The position numbers and the translations under genes are program-made. The notes below the pieces were generated by a model. It saw only the letters and a program-made list of their open reading frames with translations. It made no database searches and had not been told where the DNA came from. DNA of 34,417 nucleotides from Bacteroidaceae bacterium (GTDB lineage Bacteria > Bacteroidota > Bacteroidia > Bacteroidales > Bacteroidaceae), in assembly GCA_017483665.1 (NCBI GenBank), contig JAFUVM010000054.1:1-34417 (forward strand), read 5' to 3'. Shown here piece by piece: positions 15,870-24,692 of this stretch (within the stretch, counting starts at the first letter, position 1; each line of letters opens with the position of its first letter).

Positions 15870-17510
15870 ATGAGAAACCGCAATATAAAGCATATCGCAT
15901 CCGACAAAGAGCAGGGGGTGAAGGCCCACCGCTTGCCTCTTATCTCCATTCTCCTGCTCCTTGCCCCATACTCCCTGCTTCCGGCTCAGGCTCAGGAAGC
16001 TTCCGGAGTGCCCTCGCTCGTGGTCAACATCGTCATCGACCAGCTTCGCAACGACTACCTCGATGCCTTCACGCCCCTCTATGGACAGGGAGGCTTCCTC
16101 CGTCTCAAGGAGAAGAGCCGCTTCTACACCCAGGCTGAATACCCCTTCAGCACGCCCGACCGCGCCTCCGCTATGGCTTGCCTGATGACAGGCACCAGCC
16201 CCTACGTCAACGGCATCGTGGGCAGCCATTGGCTCGACCGCCAGTCGTTGCTCCCCGTCTTCTGCGTCGACGACGAGACCTACCCGGGCTTCAACACCAG
16301 CGAGAAGTCCTCGCCCAAGCATCTGGCCGTGTCCACCATCAGCGACGAGCTGAAGATATCCTCCGAAGGCAAGAGCATCGTGCTCTCCATCGCCCCGACA
16401 CGCGAGGCCGCTGTCCTCGGAGCAGGACATGCCGCGAACGGCGCCTTCTGGCTCGACGACTGGACGGGCAAGTGGGCCTCGACCTGCTACTACGACAATT
16501 ATCCCGACTGGGCAACCGACTACGAAATCCGTCTGTCGCTCGACAACCGCATCTCGGACATCGTCTGGACACCCCTCAACGACCAGGTGGCCGACTTCAA
16601 CTACTTCGTCTCGGACGGCGTGAAGGGCAAAGCCTTCAGCCATAAGTTCAAGGGCGACCGCAAGTTCCGCGAATTCAAGGCAACAGCCTGCGTCAACGAC
16701 GAAGTCAACCTCTTTGCCAAACAAGCCATCGAGAAGGTCGGACTCGGCACAGATGCCGTGACCGACATGCTGACCCTGACCTACTACGCCGGGGCTTACG
16801 ACCACCAGTCGGCCATGCAGTACGGCATGGAGATGCAGGACACCTACGCCCGCCTCGACCGTCAGCTGGAGGAACTCTTCGACTTCGTGGACCAGAAGGT
16901 AGGCATGGACAAGACGCTCTTCGTGGTGACGAGCACAGGCTACTTCGACTCCGAGGAGCTGATGGACCTGAGCAAGTACCGCATCCCCACAGGCATCTTC
17001 TCCATCACGAAGGCACAGCTGCTGCTCAACATGTACCTCATAGCGTGCTACGGACAGGGCAACTATGTGGAGACAGCCATCGACAACCAGCTCTACCTCA
17101 ACCTCAAGCTCATCGAGAACCGCAGTCTCAACCTGGCGGAAGTGCTCGACCGTTGCAGCGCCTTCCTCATTCAGCTGAGCGGCGTGAAGGATGTCTACAC
17201 CAGCCAGCGTCTCTCCCTTGGCGCCTGGACTCCCGGCATCAGCAAGCTTCGCAACGCCTATAACCCGAAATGCTCGGGCGACATACTCATACAGGTCTCT
17301 CCCGGCTGGCTCCTCAAGAACGAAGACACACACGACCAGTCGCTCAGCCGCGAGTCGTACCTGAGCTTCCCGCTCTTCTTCCTGGGTTCCGGCATCGAGC
17401 CCGAGAAGGTGCGTGTGCCCGTCACCATCGACCGCGTGGCACCCACCGTGGCACAGGCCTTGCGCATCCGTGCGCCGAATGCCTGCCCGCAGGCTCCGCT
17501 TAACTATTAG
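15870..17510 (+). CDS. Alkaline-phosphatase-fold protein with lost metal ligands (probable pseudoenzyme)
   Basis: 546 aa, exported (hydrophobic segment about 22-38 then 'PAQAQ'), with an unusually long positively charged N-region. It follows the PafA/nucleotide-pyrophosphatase superfamily pattern: 'VVNIVIDQLRNDYL' (metal-ligand Asp57), 'FSTPDRASAMACLMTGTSPYVNGIVG' (candidate nucleophile Thr95, Asn114), and a closing 'IDRVAPTVAQALRIRAPNAC'. The central motifs are degenerate. The usual D-x-x-G-H is replaced around 'AGAYDHQSAM' (308-316), and the 'T-A-D-H-G' metal motif reads 'VTSTGYFD' (353-360), so two-metal catalysis looks impossible. It sits 9 bp after DUF4105 and 150 bp before secA. My recollection is that similar degenerate proteins occur in other Bacteroidales, which would imply a conserved non-catalytic envelope role. 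Confidence 0.75.
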   Translation: MRNRNIKHIASDKEQGVKAHRLPLISILLLLAPYSLLPAQAQEASGVPSLVVNIVIDQLRNDYLDAFTPLYGQGGFLRLKEKSRFYTQAEYPFSTPDRASAMACLMTGTSPYVNGIVGSHWLDRQSLLPVFCVDDETYPGFNTSEKSSPKHLAVSTISDELKISSEGKSIVLSIAPTREAAVLGAGHAANGAFWLDDWTGKWASTCYYDNYPDWATDYEIRLSLDNRISDIVWTPLNDQVADFNYFVSDGVKGKAFSHKFKGDRKFREFKATACVNDEVNLFAKQAIEKVGLGTDAVTDMLTLTYYAGAYDHQSAMQYGMEMQDTYARLDRQLEELFDFVDQKVGMDKTLFVVTSTGYFDSEELMDLSKYRIPTGIFSITKAQLLLNMYLIACYGQGNYVETAIDNQLYLNLKLIENRSLNLAEVLDRCSAFLIQLSGVKDVYTSQRLSLGAWTPGISKLRNAYNPKCSGDILIQVSPGWLLKNEDTHDQSLSRESYLSFPLFFLGSGIEPEKVRVPVTIDRVAPTVAQALRIRAPNACPQAPLNY

Positions 17511-17549
17511 CCTCCCCGTCCCCTCCAAAGGAGGGGCGAACGGAGGGGA
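17511..17549. repeat. Dispersed palindromic repeat, copy F
   Basis: CCCCTCCAAAGGAGGGG core (17520-17536) with a GCGAACGGAGGGG tail, directly after the phosphatase-fold stop codon. The perfect 8-bp arms could act as a terminator-like hairpin, but no T run follows. Confidence 0.7.
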
Positions 17550-17608
17550 ACATGATAACAAAGACATTAAATGAGAGAAACAAACAGATAAAACAATAAC
17601 CGCATCCC

Positions 17609-17640
17609 TTCACCCCTCCTTTGGAGAGGCTGGGGAAGCT
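17609..17640. repeat. Dispersed palindromic repeat, copy G
   Basis: TTCACCCCTCCTTTGGAGAG then GCTGGGGAAGCT, about 20 bp before secA. It has the same orientation and tail as copy A. Confidence 0.65.
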
Positions 17641-17642
17641 TT

Positions 17643-17660
17643 ACACATTATATATATTAT
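17643..17660 (+). promoter_or_regulatory. AT-rich leader motif, copy 2
   Basis: ACACATTATATATATTAT ends directly at the secA ATG. It matches the motifs before the GNAT gene and the two surface-protein genes. It may keep the start codon unstructured in the absence of a Shine-Dalgarno. Confidence 0.4.
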
Positions 17661-20600
17661 ATGGACATTTCCAAGTTCCTGGTAAAGATATTCGGCGACA
17701 AGAAGAGTCGCGACTTGAAGGCTTACCGCCCTCTGGTGGATGCCGTACTGAAGGTTTATCCCGAGATACAGAAGCTCTCGAACGATGAGCTCCGCGCCCG
17801 TTCGTGGGCCATCAGGGAGCGCATACAAGGCTCCGTGACAGAACTTCGCGGGCAGATTCAGACACTAAAGGACAAGATACCCGAAACCGACATTCAGGAC
17901 CGTGCTCCCATCTTCGCACAAATCGACAAGCTGGAGAAGGACGTCCTCGAGGCTTTCGAGAAGGCCCTCGATGCAGAGCGTGCCGAGGTGTTCGCCATCG
18001 TGAAGCGAACGGCAGAACTGTTCGCCACAAACGAGACCGTGGTGGTCACGGCCAACGACTTCGACCGCAACCTCGCCGCCAAGCACGACTTCGTGGAAAT
18101 CGACGGCGACAAAGCCGTCTACCACAATCATTGGGTGGCCGGCGGCAACGACCTGAAGTGGGACATGGTGCACTTCGACGTGCAGCTCTTTGGCGGAACC
18201 GTCCTGCATCAAGGCAAGATTGCCGAGATGTTCACGGGCGAAGGCAAGACGCTTACCGCCACGCTCCCTGTCTTCCTGAACGCCCTGACGGGCAACGGCG
18301 TACACGTCGTCACGGTCAACGACTATCTGGCAAAGCGCGACTCGGAGTGGATGGGCCCCATCTACATGTTCCACGGCCTGAGCGTCGACTGCATCGACAA
18401 GCATCAGCCCAACAGCGAGGCACGCCGCAACGCCTACCTTGCCGACATCACCTTCGGTACGAACAACGAGTTTGGCTTCGACTACCTGCGCGACAACATG
18501 GCTCAGGACCCGAAGGACCTCGTGCAGCGCTCCCATAACTATGCCATCGTGGACGAGGTCGACTCCGTCCTCATCGATGATGCCCGTACGCCGCTCATCA
18601 TCTCCGGTCCCGTCCCCAAGGGCGATGACCAGCAGTTCGAGCAGTACCAGCCCCTGGTGGAGCGTCTGGTGGGCGTGCAGCGTCAGCTTGCCACGCAGTA
18701 TCTGGCTGATGCGAAGAAGCAAATCACGGAAGGCACGGAGGCAGGCGACAAGCAGAAGACGGCCGACGGCTTCCTTGCTCTCTTCCGCAGTCACAAGGCT
18801 CTGCCCAAGAACAAGCCCCTCATCAAGTTCCTTTCCGAACCGGGCATCAAGGCCGGCATGCTCTCTACGGAAGAGATTTACATGGAGAACAACAACCGCC
18901 GCATGCCCGAGGCTACCAACCCGCTCTACTTCGTTGTCGACGAGAAGCTGAACAGCGTGGAGCTGACCGACAAGGGCAACGAATGGCTGGCCTCGCAGGT
19001 CAATGACCCCGAGCTCTTCATCCTGCCCGACATCGCCACCATCATGTCGCAGATTGACACCTCCGGCAAGACGGACGAAGAGAAGCTCGAGGAGAAGGAC
19101 CGTGTCTATAATGACTATGCCACGAAGAGCGAACGCGTGCACACCATACAGCAGTTGCTGAAGGCTTACACCATGTTCAACCTCAACGACGAGTACGTCA
19201 TCCAGGACGGCGAAGTGAAGATTGTCGACGAACAGACCGGCCGTATCATGGAAGGCCGCCGTTGGAGCGACGGACTGCACCAGGCTGTCGAGGCCAAGGA
19301 ACATGTGAAGGTGCAGGCTGCCACGCAGACCTACGCCACCATCACCCTGCAGAACTACTTCCGCATGTACCACAAGTTGTCGGGCATGACGGGTACTGCC
19401 GTCACCGAGGCCGGTGAGTTCTGGGACATCTACAAGCTCGATGTCGTGGAGGTGCCGACCAATCGTCCCGTCATCCGCACGGACATGAACGACCGCGTCT
19501 ATCGCACTCAGCGCGAGAAGTACAAAGCTGTCATCGAGGAAGTGGATAAGATGCGCACCAGTGGCCGTCCCGTCCTGGTCGGTACCACCAGCGTGGAAAT
19601 CTCCGAGATGCTCTCCAAGATGCTTCAGATGCGCAAGATTCCCCATCAGGTGCTCAATGCCAAGCTCCACCAGAAGGAGGCGGACATCGTTGCCCTGGCC
19701 GGACAGAGCGCCATGGGCACAGCCTTTGTGGCGACCGACGGACGTGCTTTCAGCGAGCGTGGCGCAGCAAATGCCTATCAGACTCTGCTGGAGGCTGAGG
19801 CAGCGAAGAAGGAAAAGCGCGAGCCTCGCGATGTCACCGGATTGGTTGTGTCCGAGGAACGTCTGCTTGGAACCGTCACCATTGCCACCAACATGGCCGG
19901 TCGTGGTACGGACATCAAGCTCTCGCCGGATGTGAAGGCGGCAGGCGGTCTGGCCATCGTCGGCACAGAGCGCCACGAGAGCCGCCGCGTGGACCGTCAG
20001 CTGCGCGGACGTTCCGGTCGTCAGGGCGACCCGGGCAGCAGCGTCTTCTTCGTCAGCATCGAGGACAAGCTGATGCGTCTCTTTGCCAGCGAACGTATTG
20101 CCAAGGTGATGGACACGCTTGGCTTCAAGGACGGCGAGATGATAGAGCACAGCATGATAACGCGCAGCATCGAGAACGCGCAGAAGAAGGTCGAGGAGAA
20201 TCACTTCGGTGTCCGCAAGAACCTGCTGGAGTACGACGACGTGATGAACAAGCAGCGCACCGTCATCTACGAGAAGCGTCGCCACGCCCTCATTGGCGAA
20301 CGCCTCGGCATGGACATCAGCAATATGATATGGGACCGCGTCTGCCACATCCTGGAGAACAACGACTATGAAGGCTGTCGCATGCGTTTCCTCGAAATCA
20401 TGGCAATGGAAGTTCCCTTCACAGCTGAGCAGATGGAGAACATGAAGCTCGACGACCTGGCAGAGCTCGCCTATCAGAAGGTGCTGGAGCGCTTCCATCA
20501 GAAGACGGAAATCATGATGAACAACGCGGGCAAGGTGGTGACGCATATCTACGAGAGTCCGCAGGGCAGCATGTACGAGAACCTCATGGTGCCCGTCATC

Positions 20601-21128
20601 GCAGGCAATCGCCAGTACAACATCCCCTGCAACCTCAAGGAGGCTTACGAGTCGCAGTCGCGCTCCGTGGTGACCGCCTTCCACAAGGCCATCATCCTGC
20701 ACATCATCGACGATGCCTGGAAGGAGAACCTCCGCTTGCTCGACGAACTGAAGCACAGCGTCCACAATGCCAGCTACGAACAGAAGGACCCCCTGCTCAT
20801 CTTCAAGTTGGAGAGCGCAAAGCTCTTCGACGACATGATAAACCAAATCAACGACCGTACCGTGGGCGTCATCATGCGTGCCATGGTGCCTGAACTGCAG
20901 ATTCAGGAAGCTCCCCAGCAGCAGGAAGCTCCTCGCCGCGAACGTCCCCGACTGCAGGAGTCGCGCGGAGAGCTGACCGATGCCGGACAGCAGCAGGCGG
21001 CAGCTCGCGACACACGCGACCGTCAGCCCGTGCAGCCCATCCGCCGCGAGAACCTGCCCGGCCGCAACGATCCCTGCCCCTGCGGCAGCGGCAAGAAGTT
21101 CAAGCAGTGCCACGGAAGGAACCTGTGA
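17661..21128 (+). CDS. secA: Preprotein translocase ATPase SecA
   Basis: 1155 aa, the long Bacteroidetes form (E. coli SecA is about 900). It drives Sec-dependent export by ATP hydrolysis at SecYEG. Walker A 'FTGEGKT' is near residues 190-196. The DEAD-like Walker B is '[22 protein letters not shown]', near 296-317. The pre-protein crosslinking and second nucleotide-binding regions follow: '[29 protein letters not shown]' and '[13 protein letters not shown]...[27 protein letters not shown]'. A Q/R-rich linker (about 1085-1125) leads to the zinc-binding tail C1139-x-C1141-x8-C1150-H1151, which in other bacteria contacts SecB or the ribosome. The N-terminal domain carries an extra coiled-coil-like insertion (about 50-100). 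Confidence 0.97.
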   Translation: MDISKFLVKIFGDKKSRDLKAYRPLVDAVLKVYPEIQKLSNDELRARSWAIRERIQGSVTELRGQIQTLKDKIPETDIQDRAPIFAQIDKLEKDVLEAFEKALDAERAEVFAIVKRTAELFATNETVVVTANDFDRNLAAKHDFVEIDGDKAVYHNHWVAGGNDLKWDMVHFDVQLFGGTVLHQGKIAEMFTGEGKTLTATLPVFLNALTGNGVHVVTVNDYLAKRDSEWMGPIYMFHGLSVDCIDKHQPNSEARRNAYLADITFGTNNEFGFDYLRDNMAQDPKDLVQRSHNYAIVDEVDSVLIDDARTPLIISGPVPKGDDQQFEQYQPLVERLVGVQRQLATQYLADAKKQITEGTEAGDKQKTADGFLALFRSHKALPKNKPLIKFLSEPGIKAGMLSTEEIYMENNNRRMPEATNPLYFVVDEKLNSVELTDKGNEWLASQVNDPELFILPDIATIMSQIDTSGKTDEEKLEEKDRVYNDYATKSERVHTIQQLLKAYTMFNLNDEYVIQDGEVKIVDEQTGRIMEGRRWSDGLHQAVEAKEHVKVQAATQTYATITLQNYFRMYHKLSGMTGTAVTEAGEFWDIYKLDVVEVPTNRPVIRTDMNDRVYRTQREKYKAVIEEVDKMRTSGRPVLVGTTSVEISEMLSKMLQMRKIPHQVLNAKLHQKEADIVALAGQSAMGTAFVATDGRAFSERGAANAYQTLLEAEAAKKEKREPRDVTGLVVSEERLLGTVTIATNMAGRGTDIKLSPDVKAAGGLAIVGTERHESRRVDRQLRGRSGRQGDPGSSVFFVSIEDKLMRLFASERIAKVMDTLGFKDGEMIEHSMITRSIENAQKKVEENHFGVRKNLLEYDDVMNKQRTVIYEKRRHALIGERLGMDISNMIWDRVCHILENNDYEGCRMRFLEIMAMEVPFTAEQMENMKLDDLAELAYQKVLERFHQKTEIMMNNAGKVVTHIYESPQGSMYENLMVPVIAGNRQYNIPCNLKEAYESQSRSVVTAFHKAIILHIIDDAWKENLRLLDELKHSVHNASYEQKDPLLIFKLESAKLFDDMINQINDRTVGVIMRAMVPELQIQEAPQQQEAPRRERPRLQESRGELTDAGQQQAAARDTRDRQPVQPIRRENLPGRNDPCPCGSGKKFKQCHGRNL

Positions 21129-21132
21129 GTTA

Positions 21133-21177
21133 GTTCATAGTTTAGAGTCCATAGTCCATAGTCCATAGTTTAGAGTT
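21133..21177. repeat. CATAGT simple repeat after secA
   Basis: A 13-bp direct repeat CATAGTTTAGAGT (21136-21148 and 21164-21176) flanks tandem CCATAGT units. Low-complexity spacer; no function seen. Confidence 0.7.
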
Positions 21178-21227
21178 GACTTTCGTCGAGCTAAAGCTTC
21201 ATAGTTAATCCAAGCGTGGTAGCAAAT

Positions 21228-21263
21228 TATTCACTCTTCACTCTTCACTTTTCATTTTTCACT
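21228..21263. repeat. CACTCTT simple repeat
   Basis: Degenerate tandem CACTCTT / CACTTTT units just before the next gene. The same word class appears upstream of argC (about 7195-7215) and inside argC (6830-6860). Confidence 0.6.
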
Positions 21264-21268
21264 TAAAT

Positions 21269-21709
21269 ATGGAAGCAAGCAAACAGACAATCCAACAGAT
21301 TGAGCGCACGCTGCGCAAGGTTATCGCCAAGTTTCCCGCAGATGCAGAGCCTGTCATGACGGACATTCACCTCCTGGTGAGCAACTACACGGGCGAGATT
21401 CGCACCTACAACGACGATGACGAGGAGCTCGACCGCTGTGTCGTAGAGCAGTGGATAAAGAGTTCGGACGAGGACTTCTACGAGGACATCGTGCCCATCC
21501 TGCGCCGGTGTATCGAGGACATGCGTCCCAGCATCATGCAGATGAGCATCATGCAGCCCTTCAGCTTCGTCCTCATCGACGAAGACCACGAGACGCTGCA
21601 GGACCTGGTCATCATCGACAGCGAGGAGACTGTCATGCTCGACAGCACCCTGCTCGAAGGACTCGAAGCAGACCTTGATGCCTTCCTCAAGCAGCTCTTG
21701 GAGGACTGA
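21269..21709 (+). CDS. Conserved small acidic protein downstream of secA, function unknown
   Basis: 146 aa, cytoplasmic (no signal or membrane segment), strongly acidic. An N-terminal helix (MEASKQTIQQIERTLRKVIAKF) is followed by beta-rich stretches ('EPVMTDIHLLVSNYTGEIRTYND', 'PFSFVLIDEDHETLQDLVIIDSEETVMLDSTLLEGLEADLDAFLKQLLED'). I do not recognise a named domain. The coding pattern is convincing: GC-rich third positions like its neighbours and a full-length frame. It begins 140 bp after secA with only simple repeats between, so it may be read through from secA. Confidence 0.75.
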   Translation: MEASKQTIQQIERTLRKVIAKFPADAEPVMTDIHLLVSNYTGEIRTYNDDDEELDRCVVEQWIKSSDEDFYEDIVPILRRCIEDMRPSIMQMSIMQPFSFVLIDEDHETLQDLVIIDSEETVMLDSTLLEGLEADLDAFLKQLLED

Positions 21710-21778
21710 AAAAGGCGAATTATGAATCAATAAGAACTTTTTCTTCGAAGAAATGAGCTTTATATGAAAATAAATGCG

Positions 21779-21786
21779 TACCTTTG
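21779..21786 (+). promoter_or_regulatory. -7 promoter element of the PpiD-like gene
   Basis: TACCTTTG, a TAnnTTTG match, 43 bp before the ATG at 21830. The -33 region is T-rich but not an exact TTTG at standard spacing. Confidence 0.65.
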
Positions 21787-21829
21787 TGCGTTTTAAGCGA
21801 CAAAATTAAAATAAATACATATAAAACAA

Positions 21830-23983
21830 ATGGCAACATTACAAAAAATTCGTAACAAAGGCAAGTTCCTCATTGGCGTTGTGGGCCTTGCATTGTTCGC
21901 CTTTATTGCCGAAGAGTTCGTGCGCTCTCTCACCTACACACAGACTGAGAGCCGCCAGCGCGTCGGTGAAATCTATGGCGAGAAAATCAACGTCCAGGAG
22001 TTTAACTCAATGGTCGAGGAGTATACCGACGTGATTAAGTTCACACAGGGTCTCTCATCCCTCACCGACGACCAGCTCTCTATGATGCGCGACCAGGTTT
22101 GGCAGTCACTCGTCAACGAGAAGCTCATCCAGCACGAGTGCAAGAAGCTCGGCATCACCGTAACCGATGCAGAGATGCAGGACATCATCAGCAAGGGCCG
22201 CAACCCCATGCTGGCACAGACTCCCTTCCGCACACAGCAGGGAACATTCGACGTGAACGCTCTCAAGCAGTTCCTCAGCCAGTACAACGAGGTCATGACA
22301 AACCCCGAACTCGGCAGCGAGATAAAGGAACAGTACAACCAGATGAACAACTACTGGAAGTTCATCGAGAAGACCATCCGTCAGCAGACACTGGCCCAGA
22401 AATACCAGAACCTGCTTGGCAGCCTGCTGGTCAGCAATCCCGTCGCTGCACAAGCTAACTTCGACGGACGCACCAACGAGAGCGAAATCCTCATGGCAGC
22501 CCTTCCTTTCTCTTCCGTGGCTGACGATAAGGTCACCGTGGAAGACAGCGAGCTCAAGGCTAAGTACGAAGAGCTGAAGGAACTGTTCCGCTCCGAGCAG
22601 GAGACGCGCGACGTTAAGTACATCGACATCAAGGTGACTGCAAGCGAGGCTGACAAGGCCAACCTGCAGAAGGAGATGGAAGGCTACGCTCAGGCTCTGG
22701 CTGAGGGTGCAGACCCCGCCAAGACTGTCCGCGAGGCAGCAAGCCAGATTCCTTACAGCGCACTGCCCGTCAGCGCCAAGTCCCTGCCTCACGACATTGC
22801 CGAGCAGCTCGACTCCATCAGCGTAGGTTCACAGGTAGGTCCCTTCGTACATGAGCACGACAACACCATCAACGTGGTTCGTCTCCTCGGTAAGGTCAGC
22901 CTGCCCGACTCTGTCGAGGTTCGCCAGATTGCAGCTCCCGGTGCCGACATGGCAGCAGCTGAGCTGACTGCAGACAGCATCATGGGCGCCCTCGCAGCAG
23001 GTGCCAACTTCGACACCATCGCAAAGCGTTACGACCAGCCCGCCACCAAGACGTGGATCGTCAGCAACCAGTACGAAGGTCAGGCAATGGACGAGAACAA
23101 CCGTAAGTTCATCAACACCATCACCAATGCAGCTGTCGGCACCAATAACAAGATTGTCCTCGACGGACAGGGTGTTATCATCGCACAGGTTACCGACCGC
23201 CGCAACATCATCACCAAGTACGACGTGGCTGTCATCAAGCGTGCCATCGACTTCAGCAAGGAGACCTACGGCAAGGCTTACAACGACTTCAGCAGCTTCC
23301 TGGCAGGCAATGCCAAGGTCGAGGACATCGAAGCCAATGCAGCACAGGCCGGCTACAACGTGCAGACACGCAACAATATGACCAGCACCGAGCACAACGT
23401 GGTCAACGTCCGCAGCACACGCGATGCCTTGCGTTGGATCTTCAACGAGGACACCAAGGTGGGCGACGTATCTCCCCTCTATGAGTGCGGCGAAAACGAC
23501 CACCTGCTTGTTCTCATGCTCACTGGCGTCCACAAGAAGGGCTACCTGCCTTGGGACGACGAGCAGATCCGCACTTTCCTGACCAGCGAGGTACAGAAGG
23601 ACAAGAAGGCTGCTCTCCTCCAGGAGAAGATGGCTGCTGCCAAGAGCATCGCCGACATCGCAAAGATTGAAGGCGCTGTCACCGACACCATCAAGCACAT
23701 CAACTTCACCAACAACGCCTTCATCTCGAAGGTCGGTGCCAGCGAGCCCGCGCTGAGCGGCTCTGTCAGCAAGGCTGCCAAGGGCGACTTCAAGTCCGGC
23801 ATCAAGGGCAAGTCTGCCGTCTATGCTTATCAGGTGCTCGACCAGAAGAAGAACGACGTGAAGTACGACCAGAAGCAGGAGGAACGCACCCTCCAGCAGA
23901 GCATCAGCCGCGCCCTCTCCGGCGCAACCAACGAGCTCTACCAGAAGGCCGACATCAAGGACAACCGCTACATCTTCTTCTAA
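21830..23983 (+). CDS. PpiD/SurA-type membrane-anchored peptidyl-prolyl isomerase/chaperone
   Basis: 717 aa. An N-terminal membrane anchor (about 13-31, FLIGVVGLALFAFIAEEFV) places the rest in the periplasm, as in PpiD. A SurA_N-like domain follows ('RVGEIYGEKINVQEFNSMVEEY...LVNEKLIQHECKKLGITVTDAEMQDII', about 43-125). The middle contains parvulin-like segments (about 330-440 with 'EVRQIAAPGADMAAAELTADSIMGAL'), though the isomerase signature is weak, so chaperone function may dominate. A C-terminal SurA/PpiD-like tail ends 'YQKADIKDNRYIFF'. It assists folding of exported and outer-membrane proteins. In other Bacteroidales it follows the CNNM/CBS gene; here it has its own promoter and follows the secA neighbourhood. 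Codon use is strongly biased, suggesting high expression. Confidence 0.85.
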   Translation: MATLQKIRNKGKFLIGVVGLALFAFIAEEFVRSLTYTQTESRQRVGEIYGEKINVQEFNSMVEEYTDVIKFTQGLSSLTDDQLSMMRDQVWQSLVNEKLIQHECKKLGITVTDAEMQDIISKGRNPMLAQTPFRTQQGTFDVNALKQFLSQYNEVMTNPELGSEIKEQYNQMNNYWKFIEKTIRQQTLAQKYQNLLGSLLVSNPVAAQANFDGRTNESEILMAALPFSSVADDKVTVEDSELKAKYEELKELFRSEQETRDVKYIDIKVTASEADKANLQKEMEGYAQALAEGADPAKTVREAASQIPYSALPVSAKSLPHDIAEQLDSISVGSQVGPFVHEHDNTINVVRLLGKVSLPDSVEVRQIAAPGADMAAAELTADSIMGALAAGANFDTIAKRYDQPATKTWIVSNQYEGQAMDENNRKFINTITNAAVGTNNKIVLDGQGVIIAQVTDRRNIITKYDVAVIKRAIDFSKETYGKAYNDFSSFLAGNAKVEDIEANAAQAGYNVQTRNNMTSTEHNVVNVRSTRDALRWIFNEDTKVGDVSPLYECGENDHLLVLMLTGVHKKGYLPWDDEQIRTFLTSEVQKDKKAALLQEKMAAAKSIADIAKIEGAVTDTIKHINFTNNAFISKVGASEPALSGSVSKAAKGDFKSGIKGKSAVYAYQVLDQKKNDVKYDQKQEERTLQQSISRALSGATNELYQKADIKDNRYIFF

Positions 23984-24032
23984 CGCAGCCCGTTAGTCTT
24001 TAAGGAAATAAACGTTTATCCATAATTTGAAG

Positions 24033-24199
24033 GAAGAGGGTGTGTCATAACAAACGAACACACTCTCTTTATAATTTAACCACGAATTGCACGAATTACA
24101 CGAACTGGTTAGCTGCTGGTTGTTAGCTGATTATAAATTCGTGTAATTCGTGTAATTCGTGGTTGAAAGCAAATGGTTGAATTTTGACACGCCCTCTTC
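24033..24199. repeat. Nested inverted-repeat element
   Basis: The outer arms GAAGAGGGTGTGTCA (24033-24047) and TGACACGCCCTCTTC (24185-24199) match at 14 of 15. The inner 27-bp arms at 24078-24104 and 24138-24164 match at 26 of 27 (the odd one a G-U) and are built from CACGAATT units. The 33-nt inner loop contains GTTAGCTG twice. It could end the PpiD-like transcript or be a small non-coding mobile element. No T run and no clear target duplication was seen. Confidence 0.8.
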
Positions 24200-24311
24200 T
24201 GTCGATTATCTTGCCAGAGGCCCTACACGACTGATGCTGCTGCGTCAGCCGTTTCTTTCTGTCTGTTCCTTTGGTTTTTTTCGTTCTGTGGTAAAAAAAC
24301 TTTCTCAATCC

Positions 24312-24343
24312 TTTGACGATTTGAGATTTTTATCTTAACTTTG
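24312..24343 (+). promoter_or_regulatory. Promoter of the toxin-antitoxin pair
   Basis: TTTG (24312-24315), 20 bp, then TAACTTTG (24336-24343), an ideal Bacteroidetes housekeeping promoter. Transcription would start near 24350, leaving a leader of about 105 nt. Confidence 0.8.
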
Positions 24344-24354
24344 TCCCGACTTCC

Positions 24355-24386
24355 ATGCCGATATAGCCCTTCATGGGCATCGGCAT
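24355..24386 (+). promoter_or_regulatory. Leader hairpin of the toxin-antitoxin mRNA
   Basis: ATGCCGAT (24355-24362) pairs with ATCGGCAT (24379-24386), with inner GCCC/GGGC (24366-24369 / 24375-24378) and a 3-nt bulge. As DNA it is also a palindrome just after the start site, so it could be the operator for autoregulation. Confidence 0.6.
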
Positions 24387-24455
24387 TCGGCAGCGACAAA
24401 AGCCGTAGGTTTAATGGCAAATAACTAGACCATAGGCGTAAAACATTTAATTACT

Positions 24456-24692
24456 ATGCAGATTGGCACTTTGAATCAGTCGCAAATGATGATTCTTGAA
24501 TCATTTGCCGGAGCGCAAGACGAGCAGGAACTGAACGACCTGATGGACATGTTGCGTAATTTCTATGCTCAGCGACTTGAGCGTGAGTTGCATCGGTTAT
24601 GGGACGATGGAACCTTAGACGAAGAAAAACTGGAGCAACTGCGAGGTGAGCATTTGCGAGTCCCAAGCCGGCATCATTCTGAAGTCGTATGA
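24456..24692 (+). CDS. Putative antitoxin of a PIN toxin pair
   Basis: 78 aa, helical and charged (MQIGTLNQSQMMILESFAGAQDEQELNDLMDML...). It overlaps the PIN gene by 4 nt (ATGA), the classic antitoxin-first arrangement. The N-terminal half could be a short DNA-binding or dimerisation segment, and the C-terminal half (LERELHRLWDDGTLDEEKLEQLRGEHLR) resembles partner-binding tails of PIN antitoxins. I recognise no named domain; the role is inferred from position and size. Confidence 0.7.
   Translation: MQIGTLNQSQMMILESFAGAQDEQELNDLMDMLRNFYAQRLERELHRLWDDGTLDEEKLEQLRGEHLRVPSRHHSEVV

Larger units (their letters stand above)
17550..17660. other. secA upstream region
   Basis: No TAnnTTTG promoter was found between the phosphatase-fold gene and secA, so secA may be read through from upstream. 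The region holds repeat copy G and the AT-rich motif just before the ATG. Confidence 0.4.

Noticed and set aside
15369-17567. 732-aa minus-strand frame opposite DUF4105 and the phosphatase-fold gene
   Set aside because: It spans two real genes and their gap and lacks any recognisable motif.
17865-21113. 1082-aa open frame antisense to secA
   Set aside because: It mirrors the strongly biased, GC-rich third positions of secA. Its translation is leucine/valine/histidine-rich with no domain, and SecA on the other strand is unambiguous.
24033-24199. Insertion-sequence remnant
   Set aside because: Inverted arms are present but there is no transposase fragment or clear target duplication, so it is listed only as a repeat element.
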